64,000 nucleotides of DNA from Emydura subglobosa (GCA_007922225.1 ML680053.1:7920217-7984216); one strand, 5' to 3'; shown: positions 35,787-47,055, counted from the first letter of the stretch. Made by a program: numbers and translations. Notes: a model not told the origin generated them from the letters alone.

Positions 35787-36744
35787 AGGAGAAAATATAG
35801 TCAAGTTTTAGCTCATATTAGGCTTGATAAAGTTTGGGACTCTTTCTGCTGTCTTCAATAGACTTTGGATGAGGCCCTTCTGTAGTAAGGGTAATAAATG
35901 TAATAGAATTGAAATAAGACAATGGCCAGTTTTAAAAATAAATAGATGTTTATGTTTTGGGCAGGAAACAAGAACTGGTGTATCATGTTAAAATATAGAG
36001 GTGGTGTGTAGTGGACAGGAGTCAAGGTATATTTTTCTCCGAAGTTATAGGGCAGAGTCTATTTGGTATGACTTAAGAAGGAAGACATTTTAAATAAGAA
36101 ATTGTATCTTTACAAGGTAAAAATGGAACAGTCTGTTGGTTAAGAAGAAATTGGCACATTAACATGAGCCTTTAAGAAAGAAAAGTGGAGACATTTTGTA
36201 TTGAAGAGGGGCTGACTTATCATTTAAAAAAAAAGTTCAAAAAGCACTGGTCTAGAGAATGATGTATCCATGAAGAGGATGCTCTGGCGTGATTGTTAAA
36301 TGAGGCTGAAAAATCCAAATTGCTTGGCATATTGTCAGCTAAGCGAAAAGCTCAGAAATGCTGATTTACTGGCTGAAAAAATGTCACAACTTAAAGAAAA
36401 ATGGGGGCCATTCTGTTCTCAAGGTGCACAAGGTTATTATTATTGCTCAAACAGACTCTCCCAGTGAGTGGCATCCTCCATCCAACGGCTGAATTTATTG
36501 ACTTAAGTTTTCAAAAGTGGCTAGGGAGATTTTGGGTGCCGAACTTGAGGCCCCTGAAAAGAGCCTGATTTCAGAGGATGGCTTGCTAAGCACTTTCTCA
36601 AAGTCATTTCTTTTCAGAGAGGTTTCACTTTGGGATCCCCAGAAAAATAGAGGCACCAAAAATCTTAGTCCCTTTTGTAAACTTGACCGCTTTGTATGCA
36701 TCACACATTTTACTATATCCTTGAACTTGGAGCTTCCCTCTTCC
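35787..36744. other. Unannotated interval with a MITE trace
   Basis: At about 36505-36580 the phrase TTTTCAAAAGTGGCTAGGGA and TTTTGGGTGCCGAACTTGAG resembles a decayed palindromic MITE. No gene was seen. Confidence 0.4.
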
Positions 36745-36789
36745 TGAGCCACTAGGAACTGGACTAAACTTGTCCCAGCAGGAAGTGGC

Positions 36790-36905
36790 ACTTTGCATAT
36801 GTAATGCCTACCACGCCAGTTGTCATGGCAGGGATCAAACCAGGAACCACTTGAGCTTAATGCATTAGCATCTCTTAGCCAATGCATTGATCTCTAGCTG
36901 GCCTA
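36790..36905 (-). mobile_element. tRNA-derived SINE head fragment
   Basis: On the minus strand TTGGCTAAGAGATGCTAATG resembles an A box and GGTTCCTGGTTTGATCCCTG contains a B-box-like GTTTGATCCC about 40 bases downstream. This tRNA-like spacing suggests a SINE promoter rather than a functional tRNA gene. Confidence 0.4.
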
Positions 36906-36969
36906 CCCAGCACTAGAGGGGGCCAGAGAGCCACAGCAAGCAGGCATGGGTTGAACATAGGTTTGAGTA

Positions 36970-37050
36970 ATGTAACCTTTCTAACCTTAGGCCAGATTCT
37001 GATCTCAGCTGCACCAGTATAAAACAAGAGTAAATCCATTAATTTGCAGA
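36970..37050 (+). mobile_element. Half copy of a short palindromic MITE
   Basis: GGCCAGATTCTGATCTCAGC, then CCAGTATAAAACAAGAGTAA is one arm of the element type seen at 32660. Confidence 0.45.
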
Positions 37051-37245
37051 GTTGCTGAGCTCCTTGTAGCACCTGCTGACTTTGCAATGACCTGTGGACA
37101 TTCAGTGTTACTGGAAACCAGGAAGCTTATTTAGGGGCCTAATTTTAGGTACCCAAGTTTGAAAAATTTGGCCTATTGTTTTTAAATGGGGTTAGCATCA
37201 AATAAGACACCTTGTCATTCAGTTGATCGGCTCCCTGTGTGTGGA

Positions 37246-37538
37246 TTAGGGGACATCTACAGTCTGAGCTGGAGGGGTGATTTCCAGCTTGAGTACATAT
37301 ACCCATGCAAGCTCTGATCAAACTAGCATGCTAAAATAGAAGTATAGCTGAGTGGTACAAGCAGAGGAAGGGGCTAGCCACTCTGAATATGTTCCTATCT
37401 GAGACACTAGGTACATACTTGGGTGGCTAGCTCTTTCCACCACTGCAGCCACGCTCTAGTTTGATCAAAGGTAGCAGGGGGTATTTCTCTTCAAGCTGGA
37501 AATTACACCTCCAGCTCTAAGTGTAGACACACCCTTAC
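37246..37538. mobile_element. Palindromic MITE (hAT-like)
   Basis: The left arm ACATCTACAGTCTGAGCTGG then TGATTTCCAGCTTGAG pairs with the right arm TCAAGCTGGAAATTACACC then CCAGCTCTAAGTGTAGAC, about 45 bp of terminal inverted repeat. Inside, GCTCTGATCAAACTAGCATG pairs with CGCTCTAGTTTGATCAAAGG. There is no coding capacity. Confidence 0.7.
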
Positions 37539-38304
37539 AGTGATATTGACTTAACATCACTGGCTCACATCCCAATGCTAAACAGTCTTCCAAGCATCAT
37601 GCAAAGTCCAGGGGGAACAAAAACTACAAGGGAAAAAATGTGGCGTTATGCACCAGCAAATGGCAGCTGTATGCAACACGCCCTATTTCCTGCAGAGATC
37701 TTTCTATCCGCTGCAATAGAGCCCTTGCAGTCCATAAATTACATGAGCAAAACGGAATGTGGCTGGAAGTTGGTGTATGGAGCAGGGCAGGAATACAGGA
37801 AAATGGGAGTGAAGTTGAGGCCATGGGCAGCAGCACAAACAGCACCTGTGGGCTGTAGTGTTACCTCTCTTTTTCTACTCCGATGGTTCACTGGGCAGCC
37901 TAATTCATCTGGCAGCCAATGACTGCACTGCTACGGATCTAGCCACATTGCCAGGGCCCATTAGGGAAAGGGTGTAAAGTGAAATGAGCACCTGTGCCTC
38001 ACTGACTATGGATTTTTTTGGCACTGAGGTACACCCTTCATACCCAGGGGTTTCGTTTCTGCACGGATTACAAGATGAGTTAGATGCCTGCCTGGACCTA
38101 ATTACCTTTGAAAACATTCTTTGAGTGACAATAAACATGGAATCTTGCAATGTTACATTTAGAATCAATTTTCAGAGTATTGCATTGTTGAATGGGGCTT
38201 GTGGCATTAGACCATATAGGCAAAATAAGGTAAGAATTGATGATTTTTCTGGAAGGACTGAAGCTCTGACGCCACAAAACATTTGTGCAGGAAGTAGTCC
38301 CATT
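37539..38304. other. Unannotated interval
   Basis: Open frames at 37575-37922 (plus) and 37905-38168 (minus) have no recognised domain. Confidence 0.35.
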
Positions 38305-38437
38305 TATAGATTTTAAGGTCAGAAAGGAACATCATCTAGTCTGACCTTCCTACATAAGAGAGGCTCATAGAATTTCATCCAGTGATTCATGCATCAAGCC
38401 CATAGCTTCTGGTTGAGCCAACAGCTTTTAGAAAGAA
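38305..38437 (-). mobile_element. CR1-type LINE 3' end fragment
   Basis: TATAGATTTTAAGGTCAGAA, ATCATCTAGTCTGACCTTCC, AATTTCATCCAGTGATTCAT and GCATCAAGCCCATAGCTTCT are the reverse complement of a CR1 3' region. Confidence 0.8.
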
Positions 38438-39429
38438 GTTACTGAAGTCAGTGGTAATACCTTAGGCATGTGCTTAACTACATTCAGTGTAAGTCTTTTC
38501 CAAGATTGAGACCTAAGGTAATAAGGATTGCCAGATATAGAAGTTCTTTAGGAAAAAATGTTGAAACATTTAATGACTATTATACAAGGTTTTGACATGC
38601 GTTCATATTTCTTATGGTTATCTTTTTCCTATTCTGCAGCTACTGGAGTTAGACAATTTGCTTAACTTTTTCAAATCATTTCACCTTTAGATTGCTCAGA
38701 CATATACCTATGATGTACATTATCTCAGAAAATAACTTTTAAAAGTATGCTTTAACAGCATATTTCAAAATTGTAATTAATGTTTTGATACAACACACAT
38801 GTAATTAAGATTTAAAGATTCCTGCTGTGCTTCATTACAAAGTATAGGGGGCTTTGAAAAATTAATCTTTGTGCATTAAAATCAAGACATTATTTGGAGC
38901 AGCTTTAACAAATTATTGAATTTGTATTGAATTATTGTATTTCAAAGATAGTAGAGACAAGACCAAAGTTTAATAGTTGGGATCTAAGGGTGAAATCCTG
39001 CCCCGCACTCCCATTGAAGTTTGGGAGACCAGGATTTCCACCTAGATCTTTTTCAGTGTGCAGGGGTGGTCATAGTTGTGTTTTGGTCTTGTTGTGTTCT
39101 ACAACAGGCTGCTGGACTCTAGAATAATCAATTAGCCCAGAGCCCATATATGGCTTGAGATTCTGTAGCCCAGCTTCCCCTCTGCTTCAGAGGAATTACT
39201 CTTGTTTTACATTGGAGTGGAGTGGAGAACCAGCCCTTAGTGTGGGTGCATCTTGCACTCTTCACATCTCAAATCTCTAAGAAACATCCTCTTACCCTAA
39301 ACACCCTTATTTCACCCAAACCTTCCCTTCCCTCAAGCCCCACTTATGATATCTGCCTCCAGAGGATCCAGGGGCCTAATGACCTCACAATCTCTTTGAT
39401 GGAGGTCTTTTGGTAGTCATTGTTTATCT
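38438..39429. other. Unannotated interval
   Basis: No gene was recognised. A 'GGGTGAAATCCTGCCC' MITE trace lies at about 38989. Confidence 0.35.
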
Positions 39430-39680
39430 ATTGTACGCAATGTTGTTGTCGCCTTGTCGGTCCCTGGATAGTAGAGAGACAAGGTGGGAGAGGTAATATC
39501 TTTTATTGGACCAACTTCTGTTGGTGAGAGATACAAGCTTTCAAGTTACACAGAGCTCTTCTTCAGGTCAGCTCTTCTTCAGACCTGAAGAAGAACCCCA
39601 CGTAGCTCGAAAGCTGGTCTTTCTCTCCAACAGAAGTGGACTCAATGAAAGATATTACGTCAGCCACTTTGTGTCTCTAC
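39430..39680. mobile_element. Penelope-like element terminal fragment, foldback
   Basis: The left arm (39472-39570) and right arm (39581-39679) are inverted copies of one sequence with roughly 80% identity by eye, separated by about 10 bases. Landmarks of the left arm are TAATATCTTTTATTGGACC, AACTTCTGTTGGTGAGAGA and CAGAGCTCTTCTTCAGGTC. This is the sequence I associate with the ends of turtle Penelope-like elements (GIY-YIG endonuclease class). No coding part is present, so the family assignment rests on recalled resemblance. Confidence 0.55.
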
Positions 39681-41389
39681 TATGCATTCATATTATTTAT
39701 TCATTTAGATGGCAATTACACTCAACATATGCTAGGCGCTTTCCTGATAGAACCACACATTCCACAATGGAGAAGTAGCTTGAAACTCTATCAGCAGTGG
39801 GAGATTATGTATGTGCACCTCAGCTAAAGGAGGGGATTACATCACTAAAAAAAACCCAGCATGTATTTGTGAGGCCCATTTAGAAATCTGTGAAATCAGC
39901 GGCAGAAAGTTCTAAAACAGTTATGGTATGCAACAAGGGCCAATCCATTGATAAATTTAATGGCTTTGTTCATACCTAACGTCTGTGATTCCATGAGACA
40001 GATGCTGCTTGATAGTTTTTGGCCTCCATTTACAGCATGGAGTCTTGCCTGCATAGCCAATAATATCATTTAGCATTTCAAAGATGCAAGCACTCTTGCT
40101 CACAAGCCAGCATGGACTTTCTCTGGTATGGTCTGTAACCAAAGCTCATTAACTGTTATTCTGTGAGTAGACATTGATACCTGAAGAATGAAAAGAGCTC
40201 TAAGATGTCTAGTGATTTGCAATATTAAATCATATTAAAGGATATGAGGGTCTGAGGACTGCACATTAGTGTTAGACAAAAGCTTCATTGCCATGTACAT
40301 ATGCCACTGTGCATAAGCAATATGGTTCAGAAATGGTCTCATGAGTCTGCATCCGAAGGCTTGGAACTCTTTTGAAGACGACAGTGCTTTAGTCTTGACA
40401 TAAAGAACATGTAGATGCTCCCGTTCTCCAAAATGCAAAGGATATTACAAAGATCAGACAGGGGCACTATGAGACGCTTGTACGGGAGGGGTTTGTAATA
40501 AGCACACAAAGCCACCATGGTTCCACAGTCCCATGGAAGAAATACTCTCATTTTAGACACATGGGTAACTGCACTTGGGACAGCTGGTTGATAAATGGTA
40601 AGGATTTTTCATGAAAAATTTCAGTATAACTTTTATTTTGGGTGTGGGAAGGCTTGGCGTGGAAGGAGAAAAGTAGAAAAAAAATTAGTTTAAAAAACCT
40701 TCAATGTTGCATTTTCAGGTTGCATCAAATAAAAGGAAAATTGTTGAAAAATCCTCTCCCAAGGAAAGGCTATTTTTGAACAATTTCTTCCAGTTCTATA
40801 TGCAGATAATTTAAGATCAATAGACACAGTGGGTCAAATACACCTGAGATGGAAGTCCACAGTCACTGGAGTTCCACCAGGGCTATATTCCGATCTCAGT
40901 GATGTTGCCTTAGGAATAAATGAGAGCACCGTTTGGCCCAGTTAGCTGAATAGATATCCCATACCAGTAGTATTGAAGGAACGGATTAGAAACCTATGTA
41001 AAAATGGATGAGATGACTCGACAGACCTGTTAGCAGACCAGAGAACTAACTGGGATTCAATGCCTCACAGTTTCCTTTTCCTGCTCCCCTGATTTTTTTG
41101 GGGGATGAGTAAATTATTTCATTCTTTTTAGTGGAATAGCGAAAGGTGGGGTTTATCCCTCTTCCTGCTCCTCCCTTCCCCACTTGTTCACAGAAGGGTG
41201 TATTGGGCAAATACCCGCCTGACTGCAGCAGGAGTCACAAATTGAACAGGGTCAAGTGAGGCTGTGCCAACTTCTGCCTTCAGCAACCCCAGAGTATGCT
41301 TCAAGTATCTCCTTTGAAGCCAGTGAAGTCCTCCAGATTTACATTGGTGCAACAAGACGAACCTCATCCGCGATGAGCTTTATATTTAG
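39681..41389. other. Unannotated interval
   Basis: No gene or confident repeat was recognised. A/T-homopolymer-rich sequence at 40605-40790 resembles other MITE-like stretches. Confidence 0.35.
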
Positions 41390-41490
41390 GTTGTAAGCTC
41401 CTATTAGATGCTTGTAAAGTGCCTACCACTACAGAGTCCCATTCTCCATTGGCCTCTCGGTGCTCATCAAGATAATCAATAGTAACAGCA
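41390..41490 (+). mobile_element. CORE/L2-tailed SINE fragment
   Basis: TTTAGGTTGTAAGCTCCTAT, then CTTGTAAAGTGCCTACCAC is a decayed SINE tail. Confidence 0.5.
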
Positions 41491-41539
41491 AATCATCACG
41501 GAAGTGGCCAGCACTCTGCCATAAACCACAGCTGAGTAC

Positions 41540-42060
41540 AACGGGACAAATGATCACAGCAGAAGCTGCCTAGCAGAAGCGATTAATTTGCACAGCTCCC
41601 TTTGACTGGGCCAGCCTCATACATTTGGAGGGCCGCACTATCTCCTCCTAATCCCACCCAGCTTGCTGCTCGTGGACAGAACAGAAATGGGGGCTTGCTT
41701 GGCCACCACACCGACTCTAGGTGCTGACAGATCCCGGCAAGGCCAAAATATTTCGTACATACGAGAAAAATCGATACCACAATCGCAACTTTATTTTGGA
41801 GAACTTCAACTCCAGTGATAAAGTGTCATTAGCACAGAGTATCAGCTCTGGAAACTGCCAATCAGTGATAAAACCACTTGGACTATTAATAACCTGCAAA
41901 ATGTAAAAGTGCTTTCTGCATCAGGCTGTAGAGGATGAGCTGTGATTAGGAAGCACCGTGCACCCTGCCGCCTTCATTTTGCACCAGCACAATTGCAACA
42001 AATTACACCACAGGATGAAAAACCACTCGACTCACTATTATGTCTTGACATGATTTTAAA
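41540..42060. promoter_or_regulatory. Candidate conserved non-coding element
   Basis: This block lacks repeat signatures, has balanced composition and preserved CpGs (for example near 41755-41785), and is rich in factor-site-like words such as GATTAATTTG, AGTGTCATTAGCACAG and CTGTGATTAGGAAG. The short open frames in it (41583-41780, 41717-41899, 41721-41906) overlap one another and look incidental. Conservation must be tested by alignment. Confidence 0.3.
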
Positions 42061-42344
42061 GATTCTTTCCCCCCGGTAACTCAGAAGTAAATGTTACTTT
42101 GAGACGATGGAGGAAAGACAGGCAACCGGCACTGCGGGAAAGAGGGAGCTAAAGAGGTTAGATATATGGGCAAGCAATAAAATTAAACTAAAGGGCCCAA
42201 TCCAATGAGGTTCTGAGTGGCCTGAACATGCCTCACCTCACTGGGATTCACAGAGCACCTCACAGGATTATGCTTTCTAGTAGAAAAATAATATTAACCA
42301 CCACTATCCATAAATGTATATGCACACATCTCTTGTCTCTTGCT

Positions 42345-42455
42345 TTATACTTAGATTGTAAGCCCGTTGGGACAGCGACCATCTTTGTGTACTGTGCTTG
42401 TACAGCATCTACCACAATGAAGTCTTGTAGGAGTTACGGCAATACAAATAGAAAT
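42345..42455 (+). mobile_element. CORE/L2-tailed SINE fragment
   Basis: TACTTAGATTGTAAGCCCGT, then GGGACAGCGACCATCTTTGT, CTTGTACAGCATCTACCAC and an AATACAAATAGAAATAATA tail. This is the clearest copy of this tail type in the window. Confidence 0.7.
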
Positions 42456-43165
42456 AATATACTCTGCATGAACTAGACTTAGACGCTGTCCTACCCCATT
42501 GTAAGGGGTGATGCACAGTGGGGTTGCTCCAGGAAAAGAATTATGAGAGAGTTACAAGTCCACGCCTTATGCGACCCCTTTCTCAGTGAGGAAGCAATGT
42601 ACTACTACTCCATACTATTGGCAGATTAGTTCTTCCTCCTCAATGGCTCAGAGCAGTCAGCCGACAACTTGAGGAGGCCAAGCTTCACTCATTCCCATCA
42701 CCTCCCCTCCCAGCAGAATAGCAGCAGCCCTGTTATTGCCGCCATGCACAAACCGGCAATGTAGGTAGCCTGCGCAAGGGTGTGATGGGGGCGCCTTCCA
42801 CTTTCTCACCCTCTCACATAGGCTTATAGGGCAGGGACCATGTTGCTTCACTTTTGTTACCTCTGTATTATTTCTAGGACCTCCTGCTGGCTTAGTTATC
42901 ATTTTCGAGCTTGCCTGAAAAATATTTACCAGTCAGTTATGGAACAGCATTTTAAAAAGGCGCCTGTTATACACATATTAATTGGATGTACAAGTAGAAA
43001 AACTATGATTCCCTAAGAAGCCTATATCTCATCGCTGATACTGGAAGTCCCCTTTGTGGTACAATGCCCTCTCTTTAGTCAGTCTGGTTTACTCAATACC
43101 TATTGAGCTTACATGGTATCATGTAACAGGGGGCATCATAAAGATACTTGGAAATACCACCCTTT
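42456..43165. other. Unannotated interval
   Basis: No gene or confident repeat was seen. Confidence 0.35.
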
Positions 43166-43593
43166 AATAAAAGATTTGGTTTTACTTTTAAGTCTCATGA
43201 CAAAAAGTTTGATGCTAATGGTAAACTTTATAACACAAAATTTGGTCCTGATGGTAAATCCCATAAAAGAGTATAACATGCATGATTGTCGTAAAAAGCT
43301 TTTGCTCATGCTAAGAGGGGTAAACAAGAACACACCTGTGCTAAGAAGTCTTATAGCAATGCTGCTTCTCAGAAAATACCTGTAAACAGGCATGAAGCTT
43401 GTCACAGCAGAAAAACCATATTGAACCTGGACTGCTGTGTGGAAGGGGAAACTGAGGCACGTCTCCTGATAGCCTTAAAGGTTAAATGCCAAGACACCTA
43501 CTCTCTAGAAATGCTTTCTAGCAACTCAAAGAAGGCATACTGCCTCCACACTAGTCAGTCACTAACATTCCAGCAGTAAACTAAGGGGGGAGG
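43166..43593 (+). pseudogene. Degenerate internal region of an LTR retroelement, with 33-bp tandem units
   Basis: Three imperfect units of 33 bp (11 codons) are centred near 43175, 43207 and 43240; the first and third share ATTTGGT exactly 66 bp apart. One frame through the third unit remains lysine- and glycine-rich until a stop near 43278, and a second frame opens after it. The segment ends in a purine run AAGGGGGGAGG (43583-43593) directly before the LTR start, as a polypurine tract would. It is read as the decayed 3' end of a retroelement's internal region. No named domain is recognisable, and frame breaks preclude function. Confidence 0.35.
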
Positions 43594-44700
43594 TGACACC
43601 CAGTGTCTGAAAACACCACCCCAAAAACCAATGTCATATAATTATATGTTCTGTACAAATATGCCTTGTTTGGTATTATTTTAAAAGTCTTGATCTGCTA
43701 AACATTAATATCTTATTGGATTGTATGTGCTCCCATTGTATGTGAAGTTATCAAATATTGTTGTAAATGCTACTAGAACATGTTGTGAGGTGGGAACCAC
43801 CTAAACCAGCTTTTCAGGTACAACAGCAAAGTGACCAGATGTGCTAATGGGCCATCAAGAAAAGAATCCACTACCAGGATTTGCTTACAGTGAGGGCTCC
43901 ACTGTAGGACAACTTTTGCAAAGGGGATGCTTGGCCAATGGGAAGCAGCTGCCATGTCACATGCATGGACCTTTCTAGCAAGTTGAAACAGACTATAAAA
44001 GGGGGAGTGTGATATCATCACTTGGCTCCACTCCCATTCAGCTGAAGACCTGAAGGGTTGTTTGGTAAACAAAAGGACTTTGAAAGAGGGTTGGAGGGTC
44101 CCAGCCAAAGAAGGTTGCCCATCCTTCATTTAAGAAACTGCTTGTACCAGTTAACAAGGATGAGACATTGCTAATTCAAGAGCTTGTTAGTGGGTAGAAC
44201 TTAGACTACAGTTTTGTGTGTATTTCATTTGGTAACTACTTTTATTCTTTTTACACTTGCCACTTACAATCACTTAAAATCTATTTTTCTGTACTTAATA
44301 AAATTGCTTAATGTTTTATCTTAACCAGTGTGCTTTTTGAGTGAAGTGTTCAGACAAACTGCTCAGTAACAAAAGCGGGTGCACGTTCCTTCACTTTGAG
44401 GGAAAAGCGGGCTGTATAATCATCTACACTGGTCAGGTTTTTTTTTACCAGGGTAGATGATATAGTCCTGTGCACCTGGGCTGAGGAGCCAGCTGGAGTT
44501 TCTCTATTGTTGGTTCATGAGTGACTGAAAGCACCCATTGCACTAAGCCCTGCCTGTGGAGGGCTCTGTAAGTGCAGCCCTTGCCAGGGGTTTGTGGCTT
44601 GTCACAGCATCACAGTGTGAGAGGGAGCCCGAGCTGGTTGGACAGAGGACGCAGTGGTATCCCAGCTACCATGTGGTACCCCAGGGGTTGTGCATACCAT
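43594..44700 (+). mobile_element. LTR, family D (3' LTR of a degraded retroelement)
   Basis: The LTR starts TGACACCCAG just after a purine tract. A TATA box in GACTATAAAAGGGGG (about 43990) and a polyadenylation signal AATAAA (about 44297) sit in the order expected of U3-R-U5. A hairpin, ATCATCTACACTGGT with ACCAGGGTAGATGAT (44419-44433 and 44447-44461, 14 of 15 paired), lies in the putative U5. The 3' boundary near 44700 is uncertain and no target duplication was found. Confidence 0.55.
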
Positions 44701-44900
44701 CTCACCTAGTCGCTCTCCTTGAGCTCCACCTGCATTCTCAGTATCCCCCTCACCTCTTTGTCCCAGTCTCTCTGTCAGTCAGCTCCAGTTCTCCCTCTGC
44801 ACCCCAGTCCCAATCTCCTTCTCCAGCCAGACCCAGCCTCCTACCAGAATCCTCACCTGATCTTTTGGAATGGAGAGGGAGGAGGGAAGAAAGATAGGAA
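44701..44900. repeat. Pyrimidine-rich tract
   Basis: C+T-rich plus strand that turns purine-rich after about 44865. It opens frames at 44556-44922 that have no recognised domain. Confidence 0.4.
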
Positions 44901-45890
44901 ACAGGTTGGAATATATTTTTAATGTATTAACCCAAAAATCTGAAAGATTCTTGTTCCATTTCTAGGTAGGTAGCGTGGAAGTGACGTATTCACCACTAAC
45001 TGGAGTGTTCTAGCAACTTCAAGTCCTTGGAAGAGAACTGATCTTTATCAGCTCTCATGCTACTGGAGTGGATCGTGCTCTGAGTTCGTGTTGCTCATGC
45101 TGTTCACATTCTCCATGTGGATTTAAGTGAAGTAACAGCATCAGAGGCGAAAGGATAATCACCATTAGTAGTCATTTCCTCTTCTGTGCCAGAGTACTAT
45201 GTTCTTCATGATCTTTTCACCCTAGAGTAACACTCAGTTGTGTAAAGGATAAATAAAACACTGAACACTTGAGCATACACTCCAGGGAACAAGGGGGTAA
45301 ATTAACAGGTCTTCTCGCACTGCTAAAATGTATGATTCTGCATCGCTTCCCATGTTAAATTAGGAACTACTTCCCTGCCGTACATAGGGCGTGAGTTAAC
45401 TATAAGGGTCACACATGGGGTTCAGGTTTTTAATTAACATTTAGAAGATAAAAAGATGTTCAGTTGAACTATCCAGTCCTTTCAATCTGCAAAAATCACT
45501 CTGGGAATCTTGTAAAAACAGGCTCTTATAAAATTGCTTATACTTCTTCTGCTTTTGGTCACAGCTGGAAACCGAACAAGATCAGTGTCTCTTACCAGTC
45601 TGGGCATTTTCATTCCTTGTCCTGTCTAACAACTGGAAGTAAAAAGACATTTCAGAACCTCAGAAAAGGTTCGGTTTGAGTTTAGTTCTAGAATTGGGCC
45701 TTTGTTTGGGGTATTACTGTATCTGAACCACAATATCTGTTCTTAGTACACAAGAGACTTGGTTTGAAGGTGGTTATTATTGTTAGGGCCCCATTTAGCT
45801 AGCCACTAATACCAACACACAGATCAAATTTTTCAAAGGCAACTGATAGAAACTAGCCGTATGGTCTATTGAAAATTGTATTAAAATGGT
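44901..45890. other. Unannotated interval
   Basis: No gene or confident repeat was seen. Confidence 0.35.
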
Positions 45891-45894
45891 AAAA

Positions 45895-46150
45895 TATTCC
45901 TTTACATTCTTTGATTTTTTCCTGGTCCTGCTTGCAGCCTAGGGTGTTCCCTAGGGAAGCATGCGATATAGGTGAAGCAGCAGTCACTCTGCCAAGATCC
46001 AGCCCAGAGGAAGATGGCATCTCTGCCTTAGAAAGCAGAGTGCTTTCTCTCTCTCTGTTTTTGGTTCTTGTTTGTTAAGGTTCTGGATTATAAGTAATAA
46101 AGTAGTGTTATGTTGCATCCTACCAAAAAGAGTACTCCATATTTTTATCT
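45895..46150 (+). mobile_element. Possible LTR 3' portion
   Basis: A CT-rich leader, TGTTTTTGGTTCTTGTTTG and an AATAAA signal (about 46097) followed by AGTAGTGTTATGTTGC resemble the R/U5 part of a retroelement LTR. Ends and target duplication were not found. Confidence 0.25.
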
Positions 46151-46395
46151 AAGTTCTCTGTTTGCATGCTATGGACATACAAGGTGCACAATTCCTGTGG
46201 ATTTTCAACTAGGTTTGGGCATCTAACTCTATTAGATTCCTTTGAAAGAATTACTTGTAGTTTTAGACAGTCCTTACCCCGCAACAGGAGTTACAATCCA
46301 AATAGTCACAATGAGGTGGGAGAAATGAAACATTATTTATCCCCATTTCCAATGGTGAGTTGAAGCGCAGAGAGATTAAGTAACTTGGTCACACA

Positions 46396-46966
46396 GGGTA
46401 TGTATCTTCACTAGAAAAAAAGGCGTGTCCTTAAATAGAGAAAGCTAGCATGAGGTAAAACCCTAGTGAAGACAAGGCAGTTTGTAGTTTAACACAAGTT
46501 TGCAGATCAAGTTAAAGGCTGTGGAACCTAGAGTTTGACGCATCGGCTAGTTTGTGTGAAAATTACAAACTGCCTTGTCTTCATTACAAATTTACCTGAT
46601 GCTAGTTAACTTGAGTTAAGAACATGCTTTTTACCTAGCAAATACAGTAGAACCTCAGAGTTATGAACACCTCGGGAATGGAGGTTGTTCGTAAATGTGA
46701 AATGTTCATAACTCTGAACAAAATATTTTGGTTGTTCTTTCAAAAGTTTACAACTGAACATTGACTTAATACAGCTTTGAAACATTACTATGCAGAAGAA
46801 AAATGCTGCTTTCCTTTTTTTTTTTTTTTCCCCCAGCAGTTTACGTTTAAACACAGTACTGTATTTGCTTTTTCTCTCTCTGCGGCTCTCTGCTTGCATA
46901 CTTTGTGGTTGACTGGTGAGTTCGTAACTCTGGCGTTCGTAACTCTGAGGTTCTACTGTACAACCC
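46396..46966. mobile_element. hAT-like palindromic MITE inside the MIR
   Basis: The arms fold over about 120 bp: GACAAGGCAGTTTGTAGTTT with AAATTACAAACTGCCTTGTC, AAGCTAGCATGAGGTAAA with TTTACCTGATGCTAGTTAA, and GTATCTTCACTAGAAAAAAA with TTTTTACCTAGCAAATAC. The right end is split by the Tigger-like element; its last bases resume after 46958. Confidence 0.65.
46645..46958. mobile_element. Tigger-like (Tc1/mariner superfamily) non-autonomous element
   Basis: The ends are CAGTAGAACCTCAGAGTTA(T)GAAC and its inverse GTTCGTAACTCTGAGGTTCTACTG, at least 23 bp with one mismatch. TA flanks both sides (46643-46644 and 46959-46960), the canonical TA target of this superfamily. A run of 18 or so T lies inside. 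The 314 bp contain no transposase. Confidence 0.85.
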
Positions 46967-47055
46967 CCAGAAATTTGCGCCAGAACCAAGACTTGAATCT
47001 GATCTCTGAAGTCTCAGTCAAATGCCTTAACTAGAAAACCACCCTTCATCTCTGG

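Larger units (their letters stand above)
46245..47055 (-). mobile_element. MIR-type SINE carrying nested insertions
   Basis: Left part (46245-46395): TTATCCCCATTTCCAATGGT, AGCGCAGAGAGATTAAGTAA, CTTGGTCACACAG. Right part (about 46967-47055): AAATTTGCGCCAGAACCAAG, CTTGAATCTGATCTC, GCCTTAACTAGAAAACCACC. Together they form one reverse-strand MIR, interrupted by about 570 bp of later insertions. Confidence 0.75.

Noticed and set aside
36495..36887. 130-codon minus-strand frame
   Set aside because: It overlaps a tRNA-derived SINE head and a MITE trace; no domain or splice context.
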